The notes beneath the pieces were generated by a model. It saw nothing but the letters and a program-made list of their open reading frames with translations, did not search any database and was not told where the DNA came from. Positions 51,561-59,845 of a stretch of DNA of 64,000 nt are shown piece by piece. Numbering within the stretch: the stretch's first letter is position 1; every line of letters starts with the position of its first letter. This DNA comes from Pseudomonas syringae (GTDB taxonomy: Bacteria > Pseudomonadota > Gammaproteobacteria > Pseudomonadales > Pseudomonadaceae). The translations under genes were made by a program, and so were the position numbers. Where the stretch lies: positions 1 to 64,000 of the forward strand of contig NZ_LGSI01000001.1 in assembly GCF_001698815.1 (NCBI RefSeq), read 5' to 3'.

Positions 51561-51872
51561 ATGAACGACAGCATTTACCTCTCGATTCAAAACAGCCCCC
51601 GTTTCAAGGAGCTGGTATCAAAAAGAGAGCGCTTCGCCTGGATTCTCTCGGCGATCATGCTTGGCCTGTATGCGGCCTTTATTCTTTTGATTGCTTATGG
51701 ACCCCACATTCTGGGGGCCAAGTTAAGCCCGACATCAACGATTACCTGGGGAATGCCTATCGGGGTCGGTTTGATCCTGTCTGCGTTCATTCTCACAGCG
51801 ATCTATGTTCACCGCGCAAACGGTGAATTCGATGACCTGAACAACGCGATCCTGAAGGAGGCTCAGCAATGA
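51561..51872 (+). CDS. DUF485 membrane protein (YjcH-like)
   Basis: A 103-residue inner-membrane protein with two transmembrane helices ([22 protein letters not shown] and [20 protein letters not shown]), the DUF485 pattern. The opening segment [17 protein letters not shown] is typical. It overlaps actP by four bases (ATGA), the standard arrangement of yjcH-actP, and probably assists or regulates the symporter. GCGAGGA lies upstream of the ATG. Confidence 0.92.
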   Translation: MNDSIYLSIQNSPRFKELVSKRERFAWILSAIMLGLYAAFILLIAYGPHILGAKLSPTSTITWGMPIGVGLILSAFILTAIYVHRANGEFDDLNNAILKEAQQ

Positions 51873-53527
51873 TCCGGCGCCTCTTGGCAGTATTCGGCCT
51901 GGCCGCCTTCGCGCCGTCCCTCTGGGCGGCAGAAGCGTTGACTGGCGCTGTGCAGAAACAACCGCTGAACGTTTCGGCGATCATCATGTTCGTCATTTTC
52001 GTCGGCTTTACCCTGTACATCACTTATTGGGCATCGAAGAAGAACAAGACAGCAGCAGACTACTATTCGGCGGGTGGCAAGATCACCGGCTTCCAGAATG
52101 GTCTGGCGATTGCGGGTGACTATATGTCCGCCGCTTCTTTCCTGGGTATCTCCGCGCTGGTTTATACCTCCGGCTACGACGGCCTGATCTACTCGATCGG
52201 CTTCCTGGTGGGCTGGCCGATCATTCTGTTCCTGATCGCCGAACGCTTGCGTAACCTGGGTAAGTACACTTTCGCTGACGTGGCGTCCTATCGCCTCAAG
52301 CAGAAAGAGATCCGTACCCTGTCCGCCTGCGGTTCGCTGGTGGTGGTTGCGTTCTACCTGATCGCGCAGATGGTTGGCGCCGGCAAGCTGATCCAGCTGC
52401 TGTTCGGGCTGGACTACGCGGTTGCGGTGGTGTTGGTCGGTATCCTGATGTGCCTGTATGTGCTGTTCGGCGGCATGCTCGCAACCACCTGGGTGCAGAT
52501 CATCAAGGCCGTGATGCTGTTGTCCGGTGCGTCGTTCATGGCCCTGATGGTCATGAAACACGTCAACTTCGACTTCAACGTGCTGTTCTCCGAAGCGGTC
52601 AAGGTTCACCCTAAAGGTGAAGCGATCATGAGCCCGGGCGGTCTGGTCAAGGATCCGGTCTCGGCGTTCTCCCTGGGTCTGGCACTGATGTTCGGTACCG
52701 CTGGCCTGCCGCACATCCTGATGCGCTTCTTCACCGTAAGCGATGCGAAAGAAGCCCGTAAGTCGGTGCTGTATGCCACCGGTTTCATCGGCTACTTCTA
52801 CATCCTGACCTTCATCATCGGCTTCGGCGCGATCCTGCTGGTCAGCACCAATCCGGCGTTCAAGGACGCAGCGGGTGCGCTGTTGGGCGGTAACAACATG
52901 GCAGCGGTTCACCTGGCCGATGCGGTCGGTGGCAGTCTGTTCCTGGGCTTCATCTCGGCAGTTGCCTTCGCCACCATCCTGGCAGTGGTTGCCGGTTTGA
53001 CCCTGGCGGGTGCTTCGGCGGTTTCTCATGACTTGTATGCCAGCGTGATCAAGGCCGGCAAAGCCAACGAGAAAGACGAGATCCGCGTTTCGAAGATCAC
53101 CACCATTGCCCTGGCAATCGTGGCCATCCTTCTGGGCATCGCCTTCGAAAGCCAGAACATCGCGTTCATGGTTGGCCTGGCGTTCTCCATCGCGGCGAGC
53201 TGTAACTTCCCGATCTTGCTGCTTTCCATGTACTGGAAAAACCTGACCACCCGTGGCGCCATGATCGGCGGCTGGATGGGCTTGATCAGCGCCGTGGTGC
53301 TGATGGTCCTTGGTCCGACCATCTGGGTGTCGATCCTGCACCATGAGAAAGCCATCTTCCCGTACGAATACCCGGCGCTGTTCTCTATCGCCATCGCCTT
53401 CGTCGGTATCTGGTTCTTCTCCATCACCGACAAGTCTAAAGCGGCGGAGGGCGAGCGCGCCTTGTTCTACCCGCAGTTCGTACGCTCGCAGACTGGCCTG
53501 GGTGCCAGCGGCGCGGTGTCGCACTGA
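51869..53527 (+). CDS. actP: Cation/acetate symporter ActP
   Basis: A 552-residue sodium:solute symporter of the SSF family with about 13 transmembrane segments plus a cleavable N-terminal signal-like helix (ends SLWAAEA). Signature segments are [38 protein letters not shown] and [22 protein letters not shown] (each cut here for length). It takes up acetate and other short carboxylates in E. coli. The length matches ActP (about 549). Expression is coupled to the DUF485 gene through a four-base overlap. Confidence 0.94.
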   Translation: MIRRLLAVFGLAAFAPSLWAAEALTGAVQKQPLNVSAIIMFVIFVGFTLYITYWASKKNKTAADYYSAGGKITGFQNGLAIAGDYMSAASFLGISALVYTSGYDGLIYSIGFLVGWPIILFLIAERLRNLGKYTFADVASYRLKQKEIRTLSACGSLVVVAFYLIAQMVGAGKLIQLLFGLDYAVAVVLVGILMCLYVLFGGMLATTWVQIIKAVMLLSGASFMALMVMKHVNFDFNVLFSEAVKVHPKGEAIMSPGGLVKDPVSAFSLGLALMFGTAGLPHILMRFFTVSDAKEARKSVLYATGFIGYFYILTFIIGFGAILLVSTNPAFKDAAGALLGGNNMAAVHLADAVGGSLFLGFISAVAFATILAVVAGLTLAGASAVSHDLYASVIKAGKANEKDEIRVSKITTIALAIVAILLGIAFESQNIAFMVGLAFSIAASCNFPILLLSMYWKNLTTRGAMIGGWMGLISAVVLMVLGPTIWVSILHHEKAIFPYEYPALFSIAIAFVGIWFFSITDKSKAAEGERALFYPQFVRSQTGLGASGAVSH

Positions 53528-53557
53528 TTTGGCTGATGTGACGTAACCGCAAGACAA

Positions 53558-53585
53558 GACGCCCCGAATGATTCGGGGCGTTTTT
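53558..53585 (+). terminator. Terminator after actP
   Basis: ACGCCCCGAAT and ATTCGGGGCGT form a GC-rich stem followed by TTTTT, about 30 bases after the stop codon. Confidence 0.92.
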
Positions 53586-53658
53586 GTTTGTATCGGTTGC
53601 TGGTGTTGTGTCTGTAATTGTGCACGAAAAGGCAAAAGTCAAAAGCAGAGCGACTTCC

Positions 53659-53682
53659 GTTGGAGCGAGGCTTGCCCGCGAA
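53659..53682. repeat. Single REP unit
   Basis: One standard arm starting GTTGGAGCGAGGCTTGCCCG, without an inverted partner nearby. It sits between the actP terminator and the DUF3309 terminator. Confidence 0.85.
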
Positions 53683-53729
53683 TCGTTTGGTCGGCTAAAA
53701 CTACAAACTAAGAGTTTATCCAACGAAAT

Positions 53730-53761
53730 AAAAAACCCCGCCGAATTGGCGGGGTTTTTTT
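53730..53761 (-). terminator. Terminator after the DUF3309 gene (two-way)
   Basis: AAAAAACCCCGCC and GGCGGGGTTTTTT form a stem with a GAATT loop and A/T runs on both sides, 17 bases past the DUF3309 stop. Confidence 0.9.
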
Positions 53762-53777
53762 GGCTAAAGCCGGGAAG

Positions 53778-53936
53778 TTATATTTTTCCGAGCAATACCA
53801 ATATCAACAGAATAACCAGGATGGTGCCGATGATGCCCGACGGCCCGTAACCCCAGCTGCGGGAGTGCGGGAATACCGGCAGACCGCCAACCAGCAGCAA
53901 GATCAGAATAATGATAAGAATTGTGCCGATGCCCAT
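53778..53936 (-). CDS. DUF3309-type small membrane protein (52 residues)
   Basis: A short minus-strand frame of 52 residues. Two hydrophobic helices (ILIIILILLLVGGLP and IIGTILVILLILVLLG) are joined by the conserved polar turn FPHSRSWGYGPSG, the hallmark of DUF3309. AAGGA lies seven bases upstream of the ATG and a terminator follows. The function of the family is unknown. Such genes are often stress induced in pseudomonads, but I cannot see its promoter clearly. Confidence 0.88.
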   Translation of the reverse strand: MGIGTILIIILILLLVGGLPVFPHSRSWGYGPSGIIGTILVILLILVLLGKI

Positions 53937-54108
53937 GACGAGTTCCTTCTGGTGTTCGTGGAGTGGCTTTAACAGTTCAAGCTTTTGCCGAACCGGCGTA
54001 AAGTTTGTGCTGCTTAACTACTCCGACTATCGTGTTTCGGAAAAAGTCCATGTCAGGTTCAAGAAAGCCTGAAAATAATAAAATATTTATATTTATCAGT
54101 GGATTATT

Positions 54109-54136
54109 GAACTTTAACCCGAGTTGAAAGATCTCG
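54109..54136 (+). promoter_or_regulatory. Candidate AlgU (sigma-22/RpoE-type) promoter
   Basis: GAACTT is followed after 17 bases by TCTCG. The AlgU consensus is GAACTT-N16/17-TCTGA, so only the last bases differ. It lies 34 bases before the DUF2784 start. The upstream part of 53937-54169 is AT-rich with no gene. Confidence 0.5.
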
Positions 54137-54169
54137 CTTTTATAACCGCACCGCAGCAGGATTTACCCC

Positions 54170-54547
54170 ATGTTTTTTCGCCTGGCAGCCGACGCCGTCG
54201 TCGTGGTGCATGTGTTGTTCATTTTGTTCGTATTATTTGGCGGGCTGCTGGTGCTGCGTTGGCGCTGGCTGGTGATCCTGCATATTCCGGCGTTGGTGTG
54301 GGGCGCAGTGGTGGAGTTTTTCCATTTCTATTGCCCGTTGACCCCGCTGGAGAACGCGTTGCGCAGCCGGGCCGGCACTGAGGGCTACGACGGTGGTTTT
54401 ATCGAACATTACCTGATCCCGCTGATCTATCCCGCAGGCCTGACTCCGCAGATTCAACTGTGGCTGGGCGGGATTGTCGTGCTCTGCAACCTGGTGGTTT
54501 ACAGCTGGCTGGCCAGTCGTCGATGGTCGCGCCGCAAATCCTTGTAA
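54170..54547 (+). CDS. DUF2784 membrane protein
   Basis: A 125-residue inner-membrane protein with three to four hydrophobic helices. The DUF2784 pattern is clear: VVVVHVLFILFVLFGGLLV at the N-terminus, then PLTPLENALR and GFIEHYLIPLIYP. Function unknown. The reading direction matches the SDR gene that follows about 100 bases later. GCAGGA lies upstream of the ATG. An AlgU-type promoter candidate sits just upstream, which would make it an envelope-stress gene. Confidence 0.88.
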   Translation: MFFRLAADAVVVVHVLFILFVLFGGLLVLRWRWLVILHIPALVWGAVVEFFHFYCPLTPLENALRSRAGTEGYDGGFIEHYLIPLIYPAGLTPQIQLWLGGIVVLCNLVVYSWLASRRWSRRKSL

Positions 54548-54652
54548 CGCAGGGTTTGCCTCAGTCATTCAGCGCCTTGATGGTGGGTTGGATTGGCATT
54601 TTCAGTGGTTACACTGCGGCTTATCTTCTTCGCAAAGACAAGGCGTTCCCCT

Positions 54653-55450
54653 ATGCAAAATCGCATCATGATCACTGGCGCCGGGTCAGGCCTGGGTCGC
54701 GAAATCGCGTTGCGCTGGGCCCGTGAAGGCTGGCGTCTGGCATTGTCCGATGTCAACGATGCAGGCCTGCAGGAGACGCTCAAACTTGTCCGCGAGGCCG
54801 GCAGTGATGGTTTCGTTCAGCGCTGCGATGTGCGCGACTACAGTCAGCTGACCGCTTTCGCCCAGGCCTGTGAAGAAAAATTCGGCGGCATCGACACCAT
54901 CGTCAATAACGCTGGAGTTGCCTCTGGTGGCTTCTTCAGCGAGCTGTCCCTGGAAGACTGGGACTGGCAAATCGCGATCAACCTCATGGGTGTGGTCAAG
55001 GGCTGCAAGGCGTTTCTGCCGTTGCTGGAAGTCAGCAAGGGAAAAATCATCAACATTGCGTCCATGGCGGCCTTGATGCAGGGCCCGGCCATGAGCAACT
55101 ACAACGTCGCCAAGGCCGGTGTGGTGGCCTTGTCAGAGAGCCTGTTGATTGAATTGCGCCAACAGGAGATTGGCGTGCATGTGGTCTGCCCATCGTTTTT
55201 CCAGACCAACCTGCTGGACTCTTTCCGTGGGCCGACGCCAGCCATGAAAGCGCAGGTCGGCAAGTTATTGGAGAGCTCGCCGATCACTGCCAGCGAAATC
55301 GCCGACTACATCTTCGAGCAGGTCGCCCAAGGTGAATTCATGATCCTGCCCCACGAGCAAGGGCGCATTGCCTGGCAACTCAAGTGCAAGAATCCGCAGT
55401 TGCTGTATGACGAGATGGCGGCGATGTCGGAGAAGATGCGTCGCCGTTAG
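54653..55450 (+). CDS. Short-chain dehydrogenase/reductase
   Basis: A 265-residue classical SDR. The nucleotide-binding motif is TGAGSGLG, NNAG is present (IVNNAGVASGG), the catalytic Ser is in NIASMAAL, and the Tyr and Lys are in YNVAKAG. The substrate cannot be read from the sequence. I chose ATG 54653 because the Rossmann fold begins directly after it (NRIMITGAG); an in-frame ATG at 54593 adds 20 hydrophobic residues with no support. AAGG lies about ten bases upstream. Confidence 0.9.
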   Translation: MQNRIMITGAGSGLGREIALRWAREGWRLALSDVNDAGLQETLKLVREAGSDGFVQRCDVRDYSQLTAFAQACEEKFGGIDTIVNNAGVASGGFFSELSLEDWDWQIAINLMGVVKGCKAFLPLLEVSKGKIINIASMAALMQGPAMSNYNVAKAGVVALSESLLIELRQQEIGVHVVCPSFFQTNLLDSFRGPTPAMKAQVGKLLESSPITASEIADYIFEQVAQGEFMILPHEQGRIAWQLKCKNPQLLYDEMAAMSEKMRRR

Positions 55451-55490
55451 CGCAGATGCCGCGCTGTCGACCCTCAAACAGGGAAACCAT

Positions 55491-55606
55491 TGTAGGAGGG
55501 GACTTGTGTAGGAGGGGACTTGTCCCCGAAGACGATTTTCAGGGCAAACGGATAATTCAGATTTCAACGTCGCCGGGTCGAATTTTCGGGAACAAGTCCC
55601 TCCTGC
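55491..55606. repeat. REPIN with a tandemly repeated half arm
   Basis: The first 16 bases of the arm (TGTAGGAGGGGACTTG) occur twice in a row, followed by the rest of the arm (TCCCCGAAG). The inverted arm TTCGGGAACAAGTCCCTCCTG closes the unit. The same arm type is embedded in the NRPS gene at 5578. Confidence 0.85.
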
Positions 55607-55691
55607 CGGATTATGCATCCTGATTTCTAGCCTTCTGCGCTTTCTGATAGGGTTGCCGCCATTCACCGGCAACTTTTGACGAGAACTCTCC

Positions 55692-56024
55692 TTGCTCAAC
55701 TACCTATGGTTTTTCCTTGCCGCCTTGTTCGAAATTGCCGGCTGTTATGCCTTCTGGATGTGGCTGCGTCTGGGTAAAAGTGCGCTCTGGATTATTCCCG
55801 GGCTGATCAGCCTGACCCTGTTCGCGCTGTTGCTCACTCGAGTGGAGGCGACTTATGCCGGGCGCGCCTACGCGGCGTATGGCGGTATCTACATCATTGC
55901 GTCCATCACCTGGCTGGGTGTCATCGAGCGGGTCAGACCCTTGAATTCCGATTGGCTCGGTGCCGCGCTGTGTGTAATCGGCGCGACGATTATCCTGTTC
56001 GGTCCGCGCTGGTCCACCCCATAA
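55692..56024 (+). CDS. YnfA-family (UPF0060) membrane protein, TTG start
   Basis: A 110-residue protein with four transmembrane helices. UPF0060/YnfA segments are [38 protein letters not shown] and [17 protein letters not shown]. YnfA is related in form to small multidrug resistance transporters. The start appears to be TTG at 55692 with GAGAA upstream, as the conserved sequence begins [13 protein letters not shown]; no ATG lies in a better place. Confidence 0.88.
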   Translation: MLNYLWFFLAALFEIAGCYAFWMWLRLGKSALWIIPGLISLTLFALLLTRVEATYAGRAYAAYGGIYIIASITWLGVIERVRPLNSDWLGAALCVIGATIILFGPRWSTP

Positions 56025-56181
56025 TCCCGCGCTGCATAGGCGTTCTTCTATTGAATGTAGGACGTTTCCTTCGGGCTTATCCGGTGGGCGTGAAGGACGC
56101 TACTGATTTTCCGTCTGTGCATTGATGGGCACAAACCGCCGATGCAATCTGACTCTCTTTAACAATAATGAGAGTAGGAAA

Positions 56182-56388
56182 ATGCTGATACTAACGCGGG
56201 AAATAGGCGAAACATTCTCTATTGGCGATGACATTTCCGTGCAGATTCTGGCCATCCAGGGCAATCAGGTACGGTTTGGCATCACTGCCCCCAGCCATAT
56301 CAAAGTGCATCGGGCCGAGGTGTACCGGCGCATCGCCCAGCGCCTGTCACAGCAGCATGCAGAGAGCGAACCACAGCATCGGCCCTGA
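56182..56388 (+). CDS. CsrA/Rsm-family RNA-binding regulator (paralogue)
   Basis: A 68-residue post-transcriptional regulator. It begins [10 protein letters not shown], keeps the RNA-contact residues Leu 4 and Arg 44 ([10 protein letters not shown]), and has [11 protein letters not shown] in the core. It differs from RsmA at many places (for example [11 protein letters not shown]), so it is a paralogue, perhaps of the RsmI class. AGGA lies upstream of ATG 56182. CsrA proteins bind GGA in hairpin loops and usually block translation. It is convergent with yheU. Confidence 0.92.
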   Translation: MLILTREIGETFSIGDDISVQILAIQGNQVRFGITAPSHIKVHRAEVYRRIAQRLSQQHAESEPQHRP

Positions 56389-56396
56389 GTGGACGC

Positions 56397-56624
56397 TCAG
56401 TCGAAGAATTCCTTGGGCACTTCATGCTTGAGCATCAACTGGCACTGCTGGCTTTCCAGATCGAAGAAGATCACCGCCTGGCCTTTGTTCAATGCATGCC
56501 GAACGCGTAATACGCGGGTTTCCAGAGGCGTGTCATCGCCGTTGTCGGTGCCTTCGCGGGTAACGAAATCTTCGATCAGGCGGGTGAGGGTGTCAGCTTC
56601 GAGTTGGTCGTAGGGGATCAGCAT
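56397..56624 (-). CDS. YheU-family protein (UPF0270)
   Basis: A 75-residue soluble protein with the family start MLIPYDQLEADTLTRLIEDF and the middle segment FVTREGTDNG. The function of the family is unknown. The stop lies eight bases from the end of the csrA-type gene, so the two genes converge without a visible terminator. A REPIN lies upstream of its start. Confidence 0.92.
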   Translation of the reverse strand: MLIPYDQLEADTLTRLIEDFVTREGTDNGDDTPLETRVLRVRHALNKGQAVIFFDLESQQCQLMLKHEVPKEFFD

Positions 56625-56669
56625 AAGAGTTCTCGCATCAATTCCCGGCGATGATAGTGCACGGGGCTT

Positions 56670-56754
56670 GTTGGAGCGAGGCTTGCCCGCGAAGGCGGTA
56701 GGTCAGCCAAGCCATGTGTCGCCTGAACCAATCGCGGGCAAGCCTCGCTCCAAC
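56670..56754. repeat. REPIN
   Basis: An arm starting GTTGGAGCGAGGCTTGCCCG at 56670-56693 pairs with an inverted arm at 56732-56754, with a 38-base spacer. It lies just after the end of the NAGGN operon. Confidence 0.92.
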
Positions 56755-56765
56755 AGACTTGCGGA

Positions 56766-57968
56766 CTACTCCACCTCTTCCCGATTCTGCCCGATCAGGC
56801 TGTCCACCGCTGGTACACGGGTGTCCGATTCCATCTGCGCGTCATGTTCAATCTGATGACTGAATTTCTCAAGGGACGCCGTCGCCGGTTTTGCGTCGCT
56901 GGCGAAGACTGGCGGGCTGAGCATGTAGGCGCCCAGCAACCGGCTCAGACCGGCGAGGCTGTCAATATGCGTGCGTTCGTAGCCGTGGGTCGCGTCGCAG
57001 CCGAAGGCCAGCAGGGCAGTGCGAATGTCATGCCCGGCGGTGACCGCCGAATGGGCATCGCTGAAGTAATAGCGAAACATGTCACGGCGCACCGGCAGTT
57101 CGTTTTCAGCACCCAGGCGCAACAAATGCCGGGACAGATGGTAATCGTAAGGCCCGCCCGAATCCTGCATCGCGACACTGACTGCGTGCTCGCTGGAATG
57201 CTGGCCCGGCGCAACTGGCGCGATATCAATGCCGACGAACTCACTGACGTCCCACGGCAATACGCCCGCCGCGCCGGTGCCGGTTTCTTCGGTGATGGTG
57301 AACAGCGGGTGGCAATCGATCAGCGGTTCAGCGCCGCTGTCGACGATGGCTTTGAGCGCCGCGAGCAATGCTGCCACGCCTGCCTTGTCGTCCAGATGGC
57401 GAGCGCTGATATGCCCACTCTCGGTAAATTCCGGCAGCGGATCAAAGGCCACGAAGTCGCCAATGCCAATGCCCAGGGATTCGCAATCGGCCTTGGTCGT
57501 GGCGTAAGCGTCGAGGCGCAGTTCGACGTGGTCCCAGCTGATCGGCATCTCATCGACCGCAGTGTTGAACGCATGCCCGGACGCCATCAGCGGCAGCACG
57601 CTGCCACGAATCACGCCGTTGTCGGTGAACACGCTGACCCGGCTGCCTTCGGCAAAACGGCTCGACCAGCAACCAATCGGTGCCAGCGACAGGCGACCAT
57701 TGTCTTTCACTTCGCGCACGGCGGCGCCGATGGTGTCCAGGTGTGCAGAAACCGCGCGGTCCGGGCTGTTTTGCTTGCCCTTCAGGGTGGCGCGAATGGT
57801 CCCGCGCCGGGTCAGTTCGAACGGGATGCCCAGTTCTTCAAGACGCTCGGCGACGTAGCGCACGATGGTGTCGGTGAAACCGGTGGGGCTTGGGATCGCG
57901 AGCATTTCCAACAGGACTTTCTGCAGGTAATTCAGATCCGGCTCGGGAATTTTTCTTGCAGTGGTCAT
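56766..57968 (-). CDS. Peptidase of the NAGGN osmolyte operon (M42-like)
   Basis: A 400-residue metallopeptidase-like protein. Metal-site segments are VSAHLDTIGAAV, SARHLDDKAGVAALLAALK, the Glu pair in FTITEETGTGAAG, SDAHSAVTAGHD and the late His in DATHGYERTH. This family (osmoprotectant NAGGN system M42 peptidase) always travels with the two synthesis genes upstream. Its role, perhaps processing or recycling the dipeptide, is not established. I chose ATG 57968, with AGGAGT upstream; the longer frame runs into a REPIN. The REPIN separates it from the ATP-grasp gene. Confidence 0.92.
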   Translation of the reverse strand: MTTARKIPEPDLNYLQKVLLEMLAIPSPTGFTDTIVRYVAERLEELGIPFELTRRGTIRATLKGKQNSPDRAVSAHLDTIGAAVREVKDNGRLSLAPIGCWSSRFAEGSRVSVFTDNGVIRGSVLPLMASGHAFNTAVDEMPISWDHVELRLDAYATTKADCESLGIGIGDFVAFDPLPEFTESGHISARHLDDKAGVAALLAALKAIVDSGAEPLIDCHPLFTITEETGTGAAGVLPWDVSEFVGIDIAPVAPGQHSSEHAVSVAMQDSGGPYDYHLSRHLLRLGAENELPVRRDMFRYYFSDAHSAVTAGHDIRTALLAFGCDATHGYERTHIDSLAGLSRLLGAYMLSPPVFASDAKPATASLEKFSHQIEHDAQMESDTRVPAVDSLIGQNREEVE

Positions 57969-58000
57969 TGGGGTACTCCTGAAATGCGGGGGCCGTATTC

Positions 58001-58089
58001 GTAGGAGCGGATTTATCCGCGAGGAGGGTGGGTCAGCCAAGCATCATGGATGCGTGACACAACACACTCCCGGATAAATCCGGTCCTAC
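58001..58089. repeat. REPIN of a further family
   Basis: GTAGGAGCGGATTTATCCGC on the left is mirrored by CTCCCGGATAAATCCGGTCC on the right. It lies inside the NAGGN operon between the ligase and peptidase genes. Confidence 0.85.
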
Positions 58090-58092
58090 AGG

Positions 58093-59841
58093 TTACGAAT
58101 GCACAGGCAAACTGTGCGGGAACAGCAGATCGACGAAACGTTCTGCCGTGGGTTGCGGTTCATGGTTGGCCAGACCAACACGTTCGTTGGCTTCGATGAA
58201 TACGTATTCGGGTTGATCGGCAGCCGGGACCATCAGGTCCAGGCCGACCACCGGGATGTCCAGCGCCCGCGCCGCGCGGATTGCGGCGTCGTTGAGCACC
58301 GGATGCAGAATCCCGGTGACGTCTTCCAGGCAGCCGCCGGTGTGCAGGTTGGCGGTGCGGCGCACGGCCAGTCGCTGGTCCATGGGCAGGACGCTGTCAT
58401 AGGTAAAACCCGCGTCTCGCACAGTGCGTTCGGTTTCTTCATCCAGCGGAATCTTGCTTTCGCCGCCAGTAGCCGCTGAACGACGGCGACTTTGCGCCTC
58501 GATCAACTGGCCAATCGTGTGCCGACCATCGCCGACCACTTCGGCCGGACGACGAATCGCCGCTGCCACCACTTCGAAACCAATCACTACGATGCGCAGA
58601 TCGAGGCCTTCGTGGAAGCTTTCCAGAATCACCCGCGAGTCGAACTGGCGCGCACGCTCGATGGCGTCGTGCATCTCTTGCGGGGTGCGCAAATTGACCG
58701 CGACGCCCTGACCTTGCTCACCGTCCAATGGCTTGACGACGATCTGCCCGTGCTCTTCAAGGAACGCCAGATTCGCTTCGTTTTCGCCTGCACGCTGTTG
58801 CGCGGGCAGGTTGAGCCCGGCCGCTTTCAGCGCCCGATGGGTCATGCTTTTGTCCTGGCACAGGGTCATGCTCACGGCGCTGGTCAGGTCGCTCAGGGAT
58901 TCCCGACAACGAATCCGCCGACCGCCATAGGCCAGCGTGAACAAGCCCGCTCCGGCATCGTCCACTTGAACTTCAATGCCGCGCCGGTGCGCTTCTTCGA
59001 CGATGATCCGCGCATAGGGATTGAAATCTCCCAATGGGCCAGGGCCGAGAAACAGTGCTTCGTTGATACCGTTCTTGCGTTTGATGGCAAAGGTCGGCAG
59101 GTTGCGAAAACCCAGCTTGGCGTACAGCGCCTTGGCTTGCTCGTTGTCATGCAGAACCGACAGGTCGAGATAACTCAGGCCGCGACTCATGAAATGCTCG
59201 ATCAGATGCCGAACCAACACTTCGCCGACACCGGGCCGCGTGCATTGCGGATCAACCGCCAGGCACCACAGGCTGCTGCCGTTTTCTGGATCATTGAAAG
59301 CTTTTTGATGATTCAGGCCCATGACACTGCCGATCACCGCGTTGCTGCTTTCATCTTCGGCAATCCAGTACACCGGCCCGCCCTGATGGCGCGGGGTCAG
59401 CAGTTCTGGGTCAATCGGCAACATGCCGCGCGCCAGATACAGGTTATTGATTGCCTGCCAGTCGTTGTCGTTCTGCGCCCGACGAATGCGGAAACCACGA
59501 AACACCCGCTGGGCCGGCCGATAATCGCTGAACCACAGGCGCAACGTGTCGGAGGGATCGAGGAACAACTGTTGTGGCGACTGCGCCAGCACTTGCTGCG
59601 GCGCGGCCACGTACAACGCGATGTCGCGTTCGCCGGGTTTTTCATTGAGCAGCTCGTTGGCCAGGCTCGCAGGGTTCGCGTAGGTGTGCCCAATCAACAG
59701 CCGACCCCAGCCGCAATGCAGCGCCAGCGGTTGCGCATCGACTGGGCTGCCATCTTCGGCCAGACGCGCTTGCAGACGTTCATACGAGGGCGATTGGCCG
59801 CGCAACAGGCGTTGGCTGTAAGCCGTCGAATTCTGTTTCAT
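58093..59841 (-). CDS. ngg: N-acetylglutaminylglutamine synthetase (GNAT plus ATP-grasp)
   Basis: A 582-residue fusion. An N-terminal region of about 100 residues is followed by a GNAT acetyltransferase domain (about 110-275; SSLWCLAVDPQCTRPGVGEVLV, shortened here, then YAKLGFRNL). The C-terminal ATP-grasp ligase follows (about 300-575; HGQIVVKPLDGEQGQGVAV, VGLDLMVPAAD, FIEANERVGL). It forms the N-acetylated Gln-Gln dipeptide of the osmolyte NAGGN, as shown in Sinorhizobium and P. aeruginosa. Four bases separate it from the amidotransferase gene upstream, so they form one operon. Confidence 0.93.
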   Translation of the reverse strand: MKQNSTAYSQRLLRGQSPSYERLQARLAEDGSPVDAQPLALHCGWGRLLIGHTYANPASLANELLNEKPGERDIALYVAAPQQVLAQSPQQLFLDPSDTLRLWFSDYRPAQRVFRGFRIRRAQNDNDWQAINNLYLARGMLPIDPELLTPRHQGGPVYWIAEDESSNAVIGSVMGLNHQKAFNDPENGSSLWCLAVDPQCTRPGVGEVLVRHLIEHFMSRGLSYLDLSVLHDNEQAKALYAKLGFRNLPTFAIKRKNGINEALFLGPGPLGDFNPYARIIVEEAHRRGIEVQVDDAGAGLFTLAYGGRRIRCRESLSDLTSAVSMTLCQDKSMTHRALKAAGLNLPAQQRAGENEANLAFLEEHGQIVVKPLDGEQGQGVAVNLRTPQEMHDAIERARQFDSRVILESFHEGLDLRIVVIGFEVVAAAIRRPAEVVGDGRHTIGQLIEAQSRRRSAATGGESKIPLDEETERTVRDAGFTYDSVLPMDQRLAVRRTANLHTGGCLEDVTGILHPVLNDAAIRAARALDIPVVGLDLMVPAADQPEYVFIEANERVGLANHEPQPTAERFVDLLFPHSLPVHS

Positions 59842-59845
59842 CAGA

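Noticed and set aside
51863..53635. A 590-codon frame opposite actP
   Set aside because: ActP is unmistakable on the other strand, and this frame is rich in Gln, His and Asp as expected for antisense of a membrane protein gene.
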